Origin: Deltaproteobacteria bacterium
GTDB taxonomy: Bacteria > SAR324 > NAC60-12
Length of the DNA: 5,982 bases
Reading direction: 5' to 3'
Assembly: GCA_002730365.1 (NCBI GenBank)
Contig: PBZZ01000083.1
Location: 1 to 5,982, forward strand
Both the position numbers and the translations under genes were made by a program. The notes below the pieces were generated by a model. That model saw only the letters and a list, made by a program, of their open reading frames with translations, was not told where the DNA came from and did not search any database. Shown here piece after piece: positions 1-5,982 of this stretch. Every line of letters begins with the position of its first letter. The first letter of the stretch is position 1.

Positions 1-312
1 ATTCCTCAGGAACCTCCTACTCCAACACCACAACTTGGTTTTTCAGTTCAAGAATTGACCCCAGAGATGGCAGAACGATTGGGGTACACACAGATACAAG
101 GCGGTGTTGTCATTACGGAAGTAGAACCAAATTCTTCAGCCTCTGAAGCAGGGCTGAGGGCTGGAATGCTGGTTGTTGAAATGGACCGCCAGAATATAGA
201 TAATTTAGCTGATTTTCGCCGTGTGGGCAGTGAACTTTCCCTGCAAGATGGAATATTGCTGTTGGTGAGAACTCAACAAGGTTCTCAATATATATTTTTG
301 CAGGGGGACTGA
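1..312 (+). CDS. Do/DegP (HtrA)-family serine protease, C-terminal PDZ domain (5' partial)
   Basis: This is the last 103 codons of a gene that begins before the window; the frame is open from base 1 to the TGA at 310-312. A proline-rich linker (codons 1-10) leads into a PDZ domain. Recognisable pieces are the LGFSVQELTPEMAERLG stretch, then GGVVITEVEPNSSASEAGLR with the A-G-L-R-A-G turn, a DFRRV helix and a closing LLLVRT strand. This order matches the second PDZ domain of periplasmic DegP/DegQ/MucD-type proteases, which end shortly after it. In that family the missing N-terminal part carries a signal peptide, a His-Asp-Ser trypsin-like domain and a first PDZ; the PDZ domains bind unfolded substrates and control oligomer assembly. 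The catalytic domain is not visible, so activity cannot be judged. A TTG at 55 could be taken as a start, but homology continues upstream of it, so it is internal. Another PDZ-ending periplasmic protein is possible but less likely. Confidence 0.85.
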   Translation: MPQEPPTPTPQLGFSVQELTPEMAERLGYTQIQGGVVITEVEPNSSASEAGLRAGMLVVEMDRQNIDNLADFRRVGSELSLQDGILLLVRTQQGSQYIFLQGD

Positions 313-331
313 CCACGTTCTTCAACTTTCA

Positions 332-369
332 ACCTGCCTTGATTTGTGAGGAATCAGGCAGGTCCTTCT
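332..369 (+). terminator. Probable intrinsic terminator of the degP-like gene
   Basis: Twenty bases after the protease stop, ACCTGCC plus TGATT (332-344) pairs with AATCA plus GGCAGGT (352-363). This gives a 12-bp stem with one bulged T at 339 or 340 and a 7-nt loop (345-351). The tail TCCTTCT is pyrimidine-rich but not a clean T-run, so termination may be partial. The hairpin ends about 20 nt before the next start codon, so it could also sit in the leader of the downstream gene. Confidence 0.6.
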
Positions 370-385
370 GCGAGCAAGAACTTTG

Positions 386-1624
386 ATGGATCATCACAGC
401 AATTATCTGCTTGTCTCAAATGTGAGTGACGCCTCATTTGCAATCGGTGTCGCCCACGCCCGCTCTCAAAAAATAGATATCTCTGATATTGTTGGCCTGA
501 AAACCTTCGTCAATAGCGAGTTTTGTCCTCGTTTCCTGCTGGATGATCCGACCGAGGAGAATCTTGGTTTTGGTCTACAAGGCAAGTCTGTATATATCCT
601 CTCCACCAGTTCCGCACACTACACTCGCAATGAGTTGGCGATGCGCAACTGCCTACTTGCTTCAGCTGCAAAAGAAAATGGAGCTGAGTTTGTTGCTTTG
701 GTCGAACCAGATCTTTTTTATTCTGCCCAAGACCGTGGGCCAAGAACTCGTAACCATCCACAAGCATTAGATTTTACTTCTAAGGTAAAGTTTGTTGGGC
801 AACCTTGTTCTGCAGAACTCTATGCACGGATGCTGAAGGCAGCCGGGGTGGACCTAGTGATGACAGTTCATAACCACAAGCCAGAGGTGGTGAAAGAGAT
901 TTATCAAAATGTTTTTGCAGGCGAGCCATCAACCGGGAAACCACGTTATATCAATTTGGATATCGCTCATATTGTCGCAAATTATGTTTTGAGATCTGGG
1001 TTGGTTCGGCTGTGGAATTATGGTGAACACGTTGGCTTTGTTGCCCCCGATGATGGGGCTGTTGATTTTGTAAGGAAGGTTCAGGAATTTTCTGGATTGC
1101 GAAATTCTGTGCTTGTCACGATGAAGAAGACACGCCATGGTCAGCGAGATGTTGAGATTGATGCTTCTGATGATGTGAGCCTTCTCAAAAATCGGGATGT
1201 CTTCATTCTAGATGATATGGTTCGTACTGGGGGAACCATTGCGGCCAGCGTAAAAATGTTGGCCGAAAATCCTGCATGTGCCCCGGAGAAAATCTTCTTT
1301 TACAGCACCCACACCTATATTTGTCCAGAGGCAAGAGAAAATCTCAATTCTCCCTACCTGACACAATTCATAACAACCAACACTATCCCAAATGTTCTTA
1401 ACCGAGATGACCAGGGTAGATTGCGTAAAAAGACTGTTGTACTCAAATTGGAACCCTGGATCGGTCATGCTGTTCAACATTGTCTTGAATACGGGGAAAA
1501 CCCGGATGAAATTTATGATGCCTCCAGCGTTGGGCATGCGGATGGATTCTACGCAGTAGACATTTCTTCCAAAAATCCGATTTCTGACCGCTCTCAACTT
1601 GGTCAATATGAGATGATGATCTGA
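386..1624 (+). CDS. prs: Ribose-phosphate pyrophosphokinase (PRPP synthetase), long divergent form
   Basis: This gene probably makes 5-phosphoribosyl-1-pyrophosphate from ribose-5-phosphate and ATP in the cytoplasm, the precursor for purines, pyrimidines, histidine and NAD. Landmarks of the family occur in the right order (numbered from ATG 386). STSSAHYTRNELAMRN (~73-88) replaces the usual Q-S-T-x-x-P-x-N-D segment. LFYSAQDRGPR (~110-120) corresponds to the ATP-binding Y-A-R-Q-D-R-K segment. A KKTRHGQRDVE stretch (~248-258) holds the Lys-x-Arg of the catalytic flexible loop. The PRPP-binding motif FILDDMVRTGGT is at ~273-284, and a THTYICPEA...TTNTIPN segment follows at ~308-336. At 412 residues it is about 100 longer than the common ~315-residue enzyme, owing to insertions between residues 120 and 200 and a C-terminal extension of roughly 35 residues. 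A TTG lies just upstream at 383; ATG 386 is preferred, but the ribosome site (GAG at 372-374) is weak. trkA follows after 4 nt. An inactive PRPP-synthetase-like regulator cannot be excluded. Confidence 0.82.
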   Translation: MDHHSNYLLVSNVSDASFAIGVAHARSQKIDISDIVGLKTFVNSEFCPRFLLDDPTEENLGFGLQGKSVYILSTSSAHYTRNELAMRNCLLASAAKENGAEFVALVEPDLFYSAQDRGPRTRNHPQALDFTSKVKFVGQPCSAELYARMLKAAGVDLVMTVHNHKPEVVKEIYQNVFAGEPSTGKPRYINLDIAHIVANYVLRSGLVRLWNYGEHVGFVAPDDGAVDFVRKVQEFSGLRNSVLVTMKKTRHGQRDVEIDASDDVSLLKNRDVFILDDMVRTGGTIAASVKMLAENPACAPEKIFFYSTHTYICPEARENLNSPYLTQFITTNTIPNVLNRDDQGRLRKKTVVLKLEPWIGHAVQHCLEYGENPDEIYDASSVGHADGFYAVDISSKNPISDRSQLGQYEMMI

Positions 1625-1628
1625 TATC

Positions 1629-3011
1629 ATGGAAAACGAAAACGTGCTAATTCTTGGCCTAGGCGGGGTCGGTATGCATCTCACCAAGAGGCTAAGTAAT
1701 GAAGGCCATGCCGTCACAGTGATTGAAACAGATCCCCATCTGATCCGTCAAGCCAGTGAACAGCTGGATGTTCGGATTGTTTCGGGCAACTCTATGCAAC
1801 TGCAACTTTGGGAGCATGCTCGGGCAAAGCAAATGGACTTGATGCTGGCTGTCACAAATGACGACGCTACAAACATGATGGCTGGTTTGATAGCGGATAA
1901 GTTTGGAATAAGAAGGAAGATTGCTCGGGTACGTTCACTGGATTTTGAAAAAGGAAGTGTACTGCCTGCAGAAGAACTCAAGATAGATCTGATGGTGCAC
2001 CCAGAAGAACTGGTCGCGAAGGAAATCGAGCGGTTAGTATTAAGGGCTGCGGGAAATGACATGATTGATGTTTGTCAGGGACGAATGAAAGTGCTTGGTC
2101 TTCGTGTGACTGAGCAGACTCCCATCGCCGGGAAAACTCCAAGGGAACTAGCTGCTGTTTATCCTTTCCCATTTCGCTTGGTTGCGATCGCTAGGGGCAT
2201 TACTACGATGATTCCCGGAGCCAGCGATGTCGTGAGGCCTTTTGACCAAGTCTTCTTATTTGCTCTTGAACAAGACATCCCCCGCATCATGCGTGAGATG
2301 GGAGTGCAGCAGCGGACGCTTCAAAGAGTGATGATTCTAGGAGGTGGGCGAATTGGTAGTCGTGTGGCCCAGTTGCTGGAAGGTTCAATGAGTGTGGTGC
2401 TGGTTGAAAAAAATATCCATACTGCAGAAGAATTGGCAGGAATGCTGAGGAATACTCAGGTGATTCACGGGGATGGTACAGATGCTGATACATTGATCAC
2501 CGCCAATCTTGATGAAATGGATACTTTCATTGCGACAACCGGCGAGAATGAGACCAACATCATCAGTTGTCTTCTGGCCAAGCACCTGATGAATAAGCAG
2601 AATCGTGATCCTAACGGAAGTGTGGGGAAAACAGTTGCCCTAGTCAATAAGGATGATTACCTCGTGCTGGCCTCTACAATTGGTTTGGACATCGCACTGA
2701 ATACCAAAATTTCTGCAGCTAATGAGATCTTAAAATTTATTCGCCGGAGTGAATTGTTGTCAGTGGCACACTTGCATGGAGTCGATGCTGAAGTCGTAGA
2801 GTTGCTTGCCCCATTTGGATCATTGATCACTAAAAAACCTCTTCGAAAATTAGCAAATTACATGCAGGATCATAGAATCCTAGTTGGAGGTGTTGAAACA
2901 CAAGGTGAGTGGCAGGTGGCCGTTGGTGATACCCACATTCAACCAGGAGATCGTGTGATTGCCGTATGTCCCTCGCTGAATTTGAACGATGTCCGTAGAC
3001 TGTTTCAATGA
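1629..3011 (+). CDS. trkA: Trk system potassium uptake protein TrkA
   Basis: TrkA is the peripheral cytoplasmic subunit that binds NAD(H) or other nucleotides and gates the TrkH/TrkG potassium channel in the inner membrane. The 460 residues form the usual duplicated arrangement. The first Rossmann/RCK-N domain (~4-120) has ILGLGGVG (GxGxxG at 10-15) and the acidic E33 that ends the second strand. The first TrkA-C domain covers ~148-215. The second Rossmann domain (~233-350) has ILGGGRIG (238-243), E260 and HGDGTD (280-285). The second TrkA-C domain covers ~378-455. Length and architecture match proteobacterial TrkA, and both nucleotide sites look intact. The ATG sits 4 nt past the previous TGA with only a distant GAG upstream, which suggests translational coupling. 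The stop overlaps the next start as ATGA. No trkH or trkG gene is present in the window, so the channel subunit must be encoded elsewhere. Confidence 0.95.
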   Translation: MENENVLILGLGGVGMHLTKRLSNEGHAVTVIETDPHLIRQASEQLDVRIVSGNSMQLQLWEHARAKQMDLMLAVTNDDATNMMAGLIADKFGIRRKIARVRSLDFEKGSVLPAEELKIDLMVHPEELVAKEIERLVLRAAGNDMIDVCQGRMKVLGLRVTEQTPIAGKTPRELAAVYPFPFRLVAIARGITTMIPGASDVVRPFDQVFLFALEQDIPRIMREMGVQQRTLQRVMILGGGRIGSRVAQLLEGSMSVVLVEKNIHTAEELAGMLRNTQVIHGDGTDADTLITANLDEMDTFIATTGENETNIISCLLAKHLMNKQNRDPNGSVGKTVALVNKDDYLVLASTIGLDIALNTKISAANEILKFIRRSELLSVAHLHGVDAEVVELLAPFGSLITKKPLRKLANYMQDHRILVGGVETQGEWQVAVGDTHIQPGDRVIAVCPSLNLNDVRRLFQ

Positions 3012-3340
3012 AAGAATTGGCGGTCGTCCTCGTGTTGGCAGCTTCAAGTTTAGCTGCTTGTGCCGGTTCAGATTCGTATTATGTCTATCCTTCCGATTAT
3101 TCAAATGAGCTAGAATATGTCTGTTTGCATGTGATGCAACGAGGTACTCGTCGGTTCATGGTCAATGATCAACATGCGGTAATCCCTTTGCAGGCTGCTG
3201 GAAGTGGCGTCTTGCCGGAAGTGCAGACAGATCTTGCACCTGGAGGATATTTCTGTGGAGCCTTTGATGACAGGCAAGTCCCTTGCTCGAAAGGAAAAAC
3301 TAGTAACTTAGATGGGACGACCTGTGCCTTTGCTCGATAA
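3008..3340 (+). CDS. Small putative lipoprotein of unknown function
   Basis: I do not recognise a family for this 110-residue protein. Its N-terminus is a short hydrophobic segment (VVLVLAASSLAAC) ending in a good lipobox, L15-A16-A17-C18, so signal peptidase II cleavage and lipidation at C18 are likely. The n-region is poor, with K2 followed by E3. The next residues, A19 and G20, are not Asp, so in an enterobacterial-type system the mature protein would go to the outer membrane. The mature part is Tyr/Ser-rich at first (SDSYYVYPSDYSNE) and has four further cysteines (C39, C83, C93, C106) that could form two disulfides in the periplasm. It ends in a compact GGYFCGAF...VPCSKG...TTCAFAR region. 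The start is fixed by the ATGA overlap with trkA; no Shine-Dalgarno sequence is visible, so translation probably depends on reinitiation. The role is unknown, and the link to trkA is positional only. Confidence 0.75.
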   Translation: MKELAVVLVLAASSLAACAGSDSYYVYPSDYSNELEYVCLHVMQRGTRRFMVNDQHAVIPLQAAGSGVLPEVQTDLAPGGYFCGAFDDRQVPCSKGKTSNLDGTTCAFAR

Positions 3341-3351
3341 TTTTATTATGC

Positions 3352-3387
3352 AGTCAAATTTCGAGTGGGCTCACTCCCATTTTGACT
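3352..3387. other. Imperfect inverted repeat after the lipoprotein gene
   Basis: AGTCAAA (3352-3358) pairs with TTTGACT (3381-3387) around an inner stem GAGTG/CACTC (3363-3367 with 3372-3376, loop GGCT). Four unpaired or mismatched bases lie on each side between the two stems. Neither strand has a T-run next to it, so this is a weak candidate for a terminator of the upstream three-gene run. It could equally be an operator or an RNA-processing hairpin, and its right arm coincides with a candidate -35 box. Confidence 0.4.
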
Positions 3388-3410
3388 TCACAAATGAAAG
3401 GGTTTAGAGT
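3382..3410 (+). promoter_or_regulatory. Candidate sigma-70-type promoter for ftsA-ftsZ
   Basis: TTGACT (3382-3387, five of six to TTGACA) and TAGAGT (3405-3410, four of six to TATAAT) are separated by exactly 17 nt. Transcription would begin near 3417, giving a leader of about 120 nt before the ftsA ATG. The position between an unrelated gene run and a division pair is where a promoter is expected. The assignment rests on consensus match only. Confidence 0.42.
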
Positions 3411-3437
3411 TTTCACGGTTTTTGCACCTGCTATCAG
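3410..3437 (+). promoter_or_regulatory. Second, weaker candidate promoter upstream of ftsA
   Basis: An extended -10 pattern, TG-C-TATCAG (TG at 3429-3430, hexamer 3432-3437), lies 16 nt after TTTTCA (3410-3415). Each hexamer matches the consensus at four of six positions. It could supplement or replace the candidate just upstream; AT-rich spacers give such matches by chance fairly often. Confidence 0.22.
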
Positions 3438-3522
3438 CACACTTGAAGTTTTATGGAAGAAGACTGAGTGAGTGGTGGCTGTTCACACGGCTTGCCAATT
3501 TATCTACACTACCGGTCCCCCC

Positions 3523-3531
3523 GGAGAGGAG
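3523..3531 (+). promoter_or_regulatory. Strong ribosome binding site that decides the ftsA start
   Basis: GGAGAGGAG contains a full AGGAG (3527-3531) 5 nt before ATG 3537. This favours the ATG over the in-frame GTG at 3468, which has no comparable site and would add 23 residues unlike any part of FtsA. Confidence 0.8.
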
Positions 3532-3536
3532 CATGG

Positions 3537-4775
3537 ATGCCTTCTAAGAGCAAAAGCACTAATCTGGTTGTTGGCTTAGATATCGGCACCACCAAGATTT
3601 GCGCAATTGCTGTCGATGCCAATAGCAAAGAACAATTACATGTTGTCGGTGTAGGAACTGCTAAATCAGAAGGTTTGCGCAAGGGCGTCGTCGTTAACAT
3701 CGAAAAGACTGTCAATTCAATCAAGAAAGCCATCGAAGAATGTGAATTGATGTGTGGTCAGCAGATCAATTCTGTCTATGCTGGCATTGCTGGACATCAC
3801 ATCAAGGGGCAAAATAGCAGGGGAATGGTTACGGTTCATAATCGAACTGTCTCCGAAGAAGATATTCGAAGAGTGATTGACGCTGCGCAAGTCTTGATCC
3901 CAAATGATCGTGAAGTTCTTCATATTTTGCCACAAGAGTTCATTGTTGACGAACAAGATGGGGTTCAAAATCCTCTTGAAATGGCAGCAGCCCTCCTTGA
4001 AGTAAAAGTTCATATTGTCACGGGATCTGTAACTTCAGCTCAAAATATCGTAAAGTGCTGTAACCAAGCTGGCTTAGAGGTTGATGATATTGTACTCGAA
4101 CCACTGGCTTCCAGTCAGGCTGTGCTGAGCCCTGATGAGCAGGAAGTTGGGGTCGTTTTGGTAGATATAGGAGGGGGTACAACCGATATCACAATCTATT
4201 CGGAAGGCAGCATTGTACATACGGCCGTATTGGCTTTAGGAGGAAACCACCTCACCCACGATATTGCAATCGGCTTGAGTACACCTCTAGCGGAGGCAGA
4301 AGAGATTAAACATGAGCACGGAGTTGCTATGGTTGATCTTGTAGGGAGTGAAGAAACAATCCATGTCCCTAGTGTTGGTGGAAGAAATAACCGTAGCGTT
4401 CAAAAGCAGGTCTTGGCCGAAATCATTGAAGCTCGTTTCCGTGAGATCTTCGAATTTATCGCGCAAGAGATTGAAAAATCAGAATATCGCAGCGTGATGG
4501 CATCTGGTGTCGTGATAACAGGTGGAACCTGCATCATGCCCGGGGCAGATGGCTTAGCTTCACAAGTCTTAAATCTTCCTGTAAGAGTAGGCTTCCCTGA
4601 AAATGTTGCTGGCCTACAGGAGTTAATCTACTCTCCAAAATATGCTACGAGTGTGGGCTTGGTACGCTATGGAATCAACAGTAATCAAGGCAAACTGAAC
4701 TTCAGTGGTGATGACACCAATATGTTCCACAAAGTCGCCCGTAGAATGAAGGAATGGTTGCATGAATTTTTCTAA
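3537..4775 (+). CDS. ftsA: Cell division protein FtsA
   Basis: FtsA is an actin-like ATPase that anchors FtsZ polymers to the inner membrane and recruits later division proteins. The 412-residue product has all family landmarks. The phosphate-1 loop VVGLDIGTTK is at 11-20. The FtsA-specific 1C subdomain (~84-162) includes YAGIAGHHIKG and ends in LEVKVHIVTG. The phosphate-2 motif VLVDIGGGTTDI is at 207-218. The adenosine motif GVVITGGTCIMPG is at 324-336. A C-terminal amphipathic helix, MFHKVARRMKEWLHEFF (396-412), with alternating basic and bulky hydrophobic residues, is the membrane-targeting sequence. Length is typical (about 410-420). The start at 3537 is chosen for its AGGAG and because the protein then begins just ahead of the first strand. 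ftsZ follows after 52 nt. The expected upstream neighbour ftsQ is missing. Confidence 0.96.
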   Translation: MPSKSKSTNLVVGLDIGTTKICAIAVDANSKEQLHVVGVGTAKSEGLRKGVVVNIEKTVNSIKKAIEECELMCGQQINSVYAGIAGHHIKGQNSRGMVTVHNRTVSEEDIRRVIDAAQVLIPNDREVLHILPQEFIVDEQDGVQNPLEMAAALLEVKVHIVTGSVTSAQNIVKCCNQAGLEVDDIVLEPLASSQAVLSPDEQEVGVVLVDIGGGTTDITIYSEGSIVHTAVLALGGNHLTHDIAIGLSTPLAEAEEIKHEHGVAMVDLVGSEETIHVPSVGGRNNRSVQKQVLAEIIEARFREIFEFIAQEIEKSEYRSVMASGVVITGGTCIMPGADGLASQVLNLPVRVGFPENVAGLQELIYSPKYATSVGLVRYGINSNQGKLNFSGDDTNMFHKVARRMKEWLHEFF

Positions 4776-4785
4776 ACAAATTACC

Positions 4786-4802
4786 TCACCTATCCAAGGT
4801 GA
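4786..4802 (+). other. Short hairpin between ftsA and ftsZ
   Basis: TCACCT (4786-4791) pairs perfectly with AGGTGA (4797-4802) around an ATCCA loop. It ends 11 nt before the ftsZ Shine-Dalgarno sequence and has no T-run, so it is not an intrinsic terminator. It could affect mRNA processing or the ftsA:ftsZ expression ratio, or be chance. Confidence 0.3.
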
Positions 4803-4813
4803 CTGAAAAGACC

Positions 4814-4821
4814 AGAAGGAG
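4814..4821 (+). promoter_or_regulatory. Ribosome binding site for the ftsZ GTG start
   Basis: AGAAGGAG, with AGGAG at 4817-4821, stands 6 nt before GTG 4828. It supports this GTG as the start rather than the in-frame GTG at 4861 or the ATG at 4930, which lies inside the conserved GTP-binding domain. Confidence 0.8.
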
Positions 4822-4827
4822 CATACG

Positions 4828-5982
4828 GTGCTTGATTTAGGATTTGCTAACATCCAATCGGTGCAAAGTGACACTCCAAACATCAAGGTAATTGGAATTG
4901 GTGGTGGGGGTGGAAACGCGATCAATCGAATGGTTGATGCGGGGGTAGGTGGTGTCGAATTCATTGCTGCAAATACAGATCTACAGGATCTCAACAAGTC
5001 TAAAGCGACCTATAAACTTCAACTGGGGCGCTCTAGTACAAGGGGCCTTGGTGCAGGTGCGAAACCAGAAGTGGGTCGTGCGGCTGCAATGGAAAGTGAA
5101 GCTCAGATCCGTGAGAGCATTGATGGGGCTGATATGGTCTTCGTCACAGCAGGGATGGGGGGTGGAACTGGTACAGGTGGAGCCCCAGTCATCTCAAGGA
5201 TAGCTCGGGAATCACGTGCACTGACAGTTGGCGTCGTTACGCTTCCATTCAATTTTGAAGCGAGTAAACGTCGTCGTTTAGCAGAAGAGGGCATTGAAGA
5301 ACTCCAAAAACACGTCGATACGTTGATTATCATTCCCAATAACAATCTTTTGGGAATCATCGATCAAAGAACATCCTTGATGGAGGCCTTCAGTTTTGCT
5401 GATGATGTCCTTCGGCAGGGTATTCAAGGCATTTCGGATCTGATCACGTTAGACGGCATTGTCAATTTGGACTTTGCTGATGTCCGCACAGTCATGGAAA
5501 ACAAGGGCAAGGCGGTAATGGGTACCGGCCGAGCCTCTGGTGACAAGCGTGCTAGAAGAGCTGCAGAACGAGCCATCCATAGTCCACTTCTCAGCGATTG
5601 CAATATTAGAGGGGCTCGAGGCATTCTGATGAATGTTGTCGGCAGCGAAACGATGACACTTCATGAAGTCCACGAAGCGTCATCGTTTATTGAAGAACAA
5701 GGTCATGAAGATGCTGTTATCATATGGGGTGCTTCAATTAATCCGAGCTTGGGTGATGAGATTCTGATTACGGTAATTGCAACAGGATTTGATAATCAAC
5801 CATCTGTTTCAACGAAGAATCCCGCTAAAGAAATTACTGAAGAAGTAGCGGGGCCGCCAATTGTCAAAGATCAAAACCCAGAATTAAAAGATGTAGAAGT
5901 TGAGCCGGCGCTGACGGTGAAATCAGAGCCCTCAGAACCCGCAGTTTCTTCAGTGATTGAAGAACAGAAAGAGGAACTAGAA
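4828..5982 (+). CDS. ftsZ: Cell division protein FtsZ (3' partial)
   Basis: FtsZ is the tubulin-like GTPase that forms the cytokinetic Z-ring. The frame is open for 385 codons to the window edge without a stop. Visible landmarks: [17 protein letters not shown] (T1 loop, ~19-35), AANTDLQ (T2, ~48-54), [12 protein letters not shown] (T3, ~73-84), the tubulin signature GGGTGTG (111-117), TLPFNFE (~139-145), and the T7 catalytic loop N213-L-D215-F-A-D218 that completes the GTPase site of the next subunit. The globular domain closes at VIATGF (316-321). Residues 322-385 are an acidic Pro/Ser/Glu-rich linker (16 acidic against 6 basic) with a SEPSEP repeat. The C-terminal peptide that binds FtsA is not reached; E. 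coli FtsZ ends at 383 residues, so this linker is somewhat longer. T3 has Lys where Asn is common (GAGANPE). The GTG start is set by the AGGAG upstream. Confidence 0.97.
   Translation, partial: MLDLGFANIQSVQSDTPNIKVIGIGGGGGNAINRMVDAGVGGVEFIAANTDLQDLNKSKATYKLQLGRSSTRGLGAGAKPEVGRAAAMESEAQIRESIDGADMVFVTAGMGGGTGTGGAPVISRIARESRALTVGVVTLPFNFEASKRRRLAEEGIEELQKHVDTLIIIPNNNLLGIIDQRTSLMEAFSFADDVLRQGIQGISDLITLDGIVNLDFADVRTVMENKGKAVMGTGRASGDKRARRAAERAIHSPLLSDCNIRGARGILMNVVGSETMTLHEVHEASSFIEEQGHEDAVIIWGASINPSLGDEILITVIATGFDNQPSVSTKNPAKEITEEVAGPPIVKDQNPELKDVEVEPALTVKSEPSEPAVSSVIEEQKEELE

Noticed and set aside
55..57. TTG as the start of a small free-standing PDZ protein
   Set aside because: The frame is open to base 1, and PDZ homology (LGFSVQE) together with a proline-rich linker precedes the TTG, so this is the tail of a longer protease.
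1208..1717. 169-codon open frame on the minus strand across the end of prs and start of trkA
   Set aside because: It lies opposite two well-supported genes, its product resembles no family I recognise, and it has no sensible context; it is an antisense shadow.
3468..3536. In-frame GTG start extending FtsA by 23 residues
   Set aside because: The GTG lacks a ribosome site, the added residues do not resemble FtsA, and a strong AGGAG precedes ATG 3537.
4949..5203. 84-codon + strand frame inside ftsZ
   Set aside because: It overlaps the conserved GTP-binding part of FtsZ in another frame, and its product is low-complexity shadow translation.
5791..5982. Frameshift or degenerate 3' end of ftsZ because the sequence loses recognisable motifs
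   Set aside because: Loss of conservation after VIATGF is normal for the disordered FtsZ linker; the frame stays open and acidic to the window edge.
1..5982. Mobile element, CRISPR array, tRNA/rRNA or defence system
   Set aside because: No repeat array, terminal inverted repeats, transposase or integrase motifs, or tRNA-like folds were seen on either strand; nearly all bases are accounted for by six housekeeping-type genes.

Overview
The window reads as ordinary chromosomal DNA from a Gram-negative bacterium. All genes lie on the + strand and are tightly packed. Base composition is moderate, roughly mid-40s % G+C by eye. The Gram-negative reading rests on a Do/DegP-type periplasmic protease tail, a lipoprotein with a lipobox, a two-module TrkA of about 460 residues, and an FtsA with a C-terminal amphipathic membrane anchor. 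The sequence does not settle the taxon. A marine proteobacterium-like lineage, such as a deltaproteobacterial or SAR324-type group, is only a guess.

Layout: (1) 1-312 is the C-terminal PDZ domain of a DegP/HtrA-family protease whose 5' part lies outside the window. It is followed by a strong hairpin at 332-363 that probably ends that transcript. (2) 386-3340 is a compact three-gene run. It holds a long, divergent ribose-phosphate pyrophosphokinase (PRPP synthetase), then after 4 nt trkA, the cytoplasmic NAD-binding gating subunit of Trk potassium uptake, then, overlapping by ATGA, a 110-residue cysteine-containing putative lipoprotein of unknown function. These three genes have weak or no Shine-Dalgarno sequences and look translationally coupled. 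(3) 3341-3536 is a spacer with an imperfect hairpin and one or two candidate sigma-70-type promoters. (4) 3537-5982 is ftsA followed by ftsZ, both with strong AGGAG ribosome sites; ftsZ starts with GTG and runs off the right edge inside its C-terminal linker.

FtsA and FtsZ act together: FtsZ polymerises into the Z-ring and FtsA tethers it to the inner membrane. The usual division and cell-wall neighbours (ftsQ, ddl, murB, murC, murG) are absent upstream of ftsA; potassium transport and nucleotide-precursor genes stand there instead. No mobile element, CRISPR array, tRNA or rRNA was seen. I found no convincing undescribed system. The most notable points are the divergent PRPP synthetase, the unknown lipoprotein coupled to trkA, and the isolation of the ftsAZ pair from ftsQ and the mur genes.
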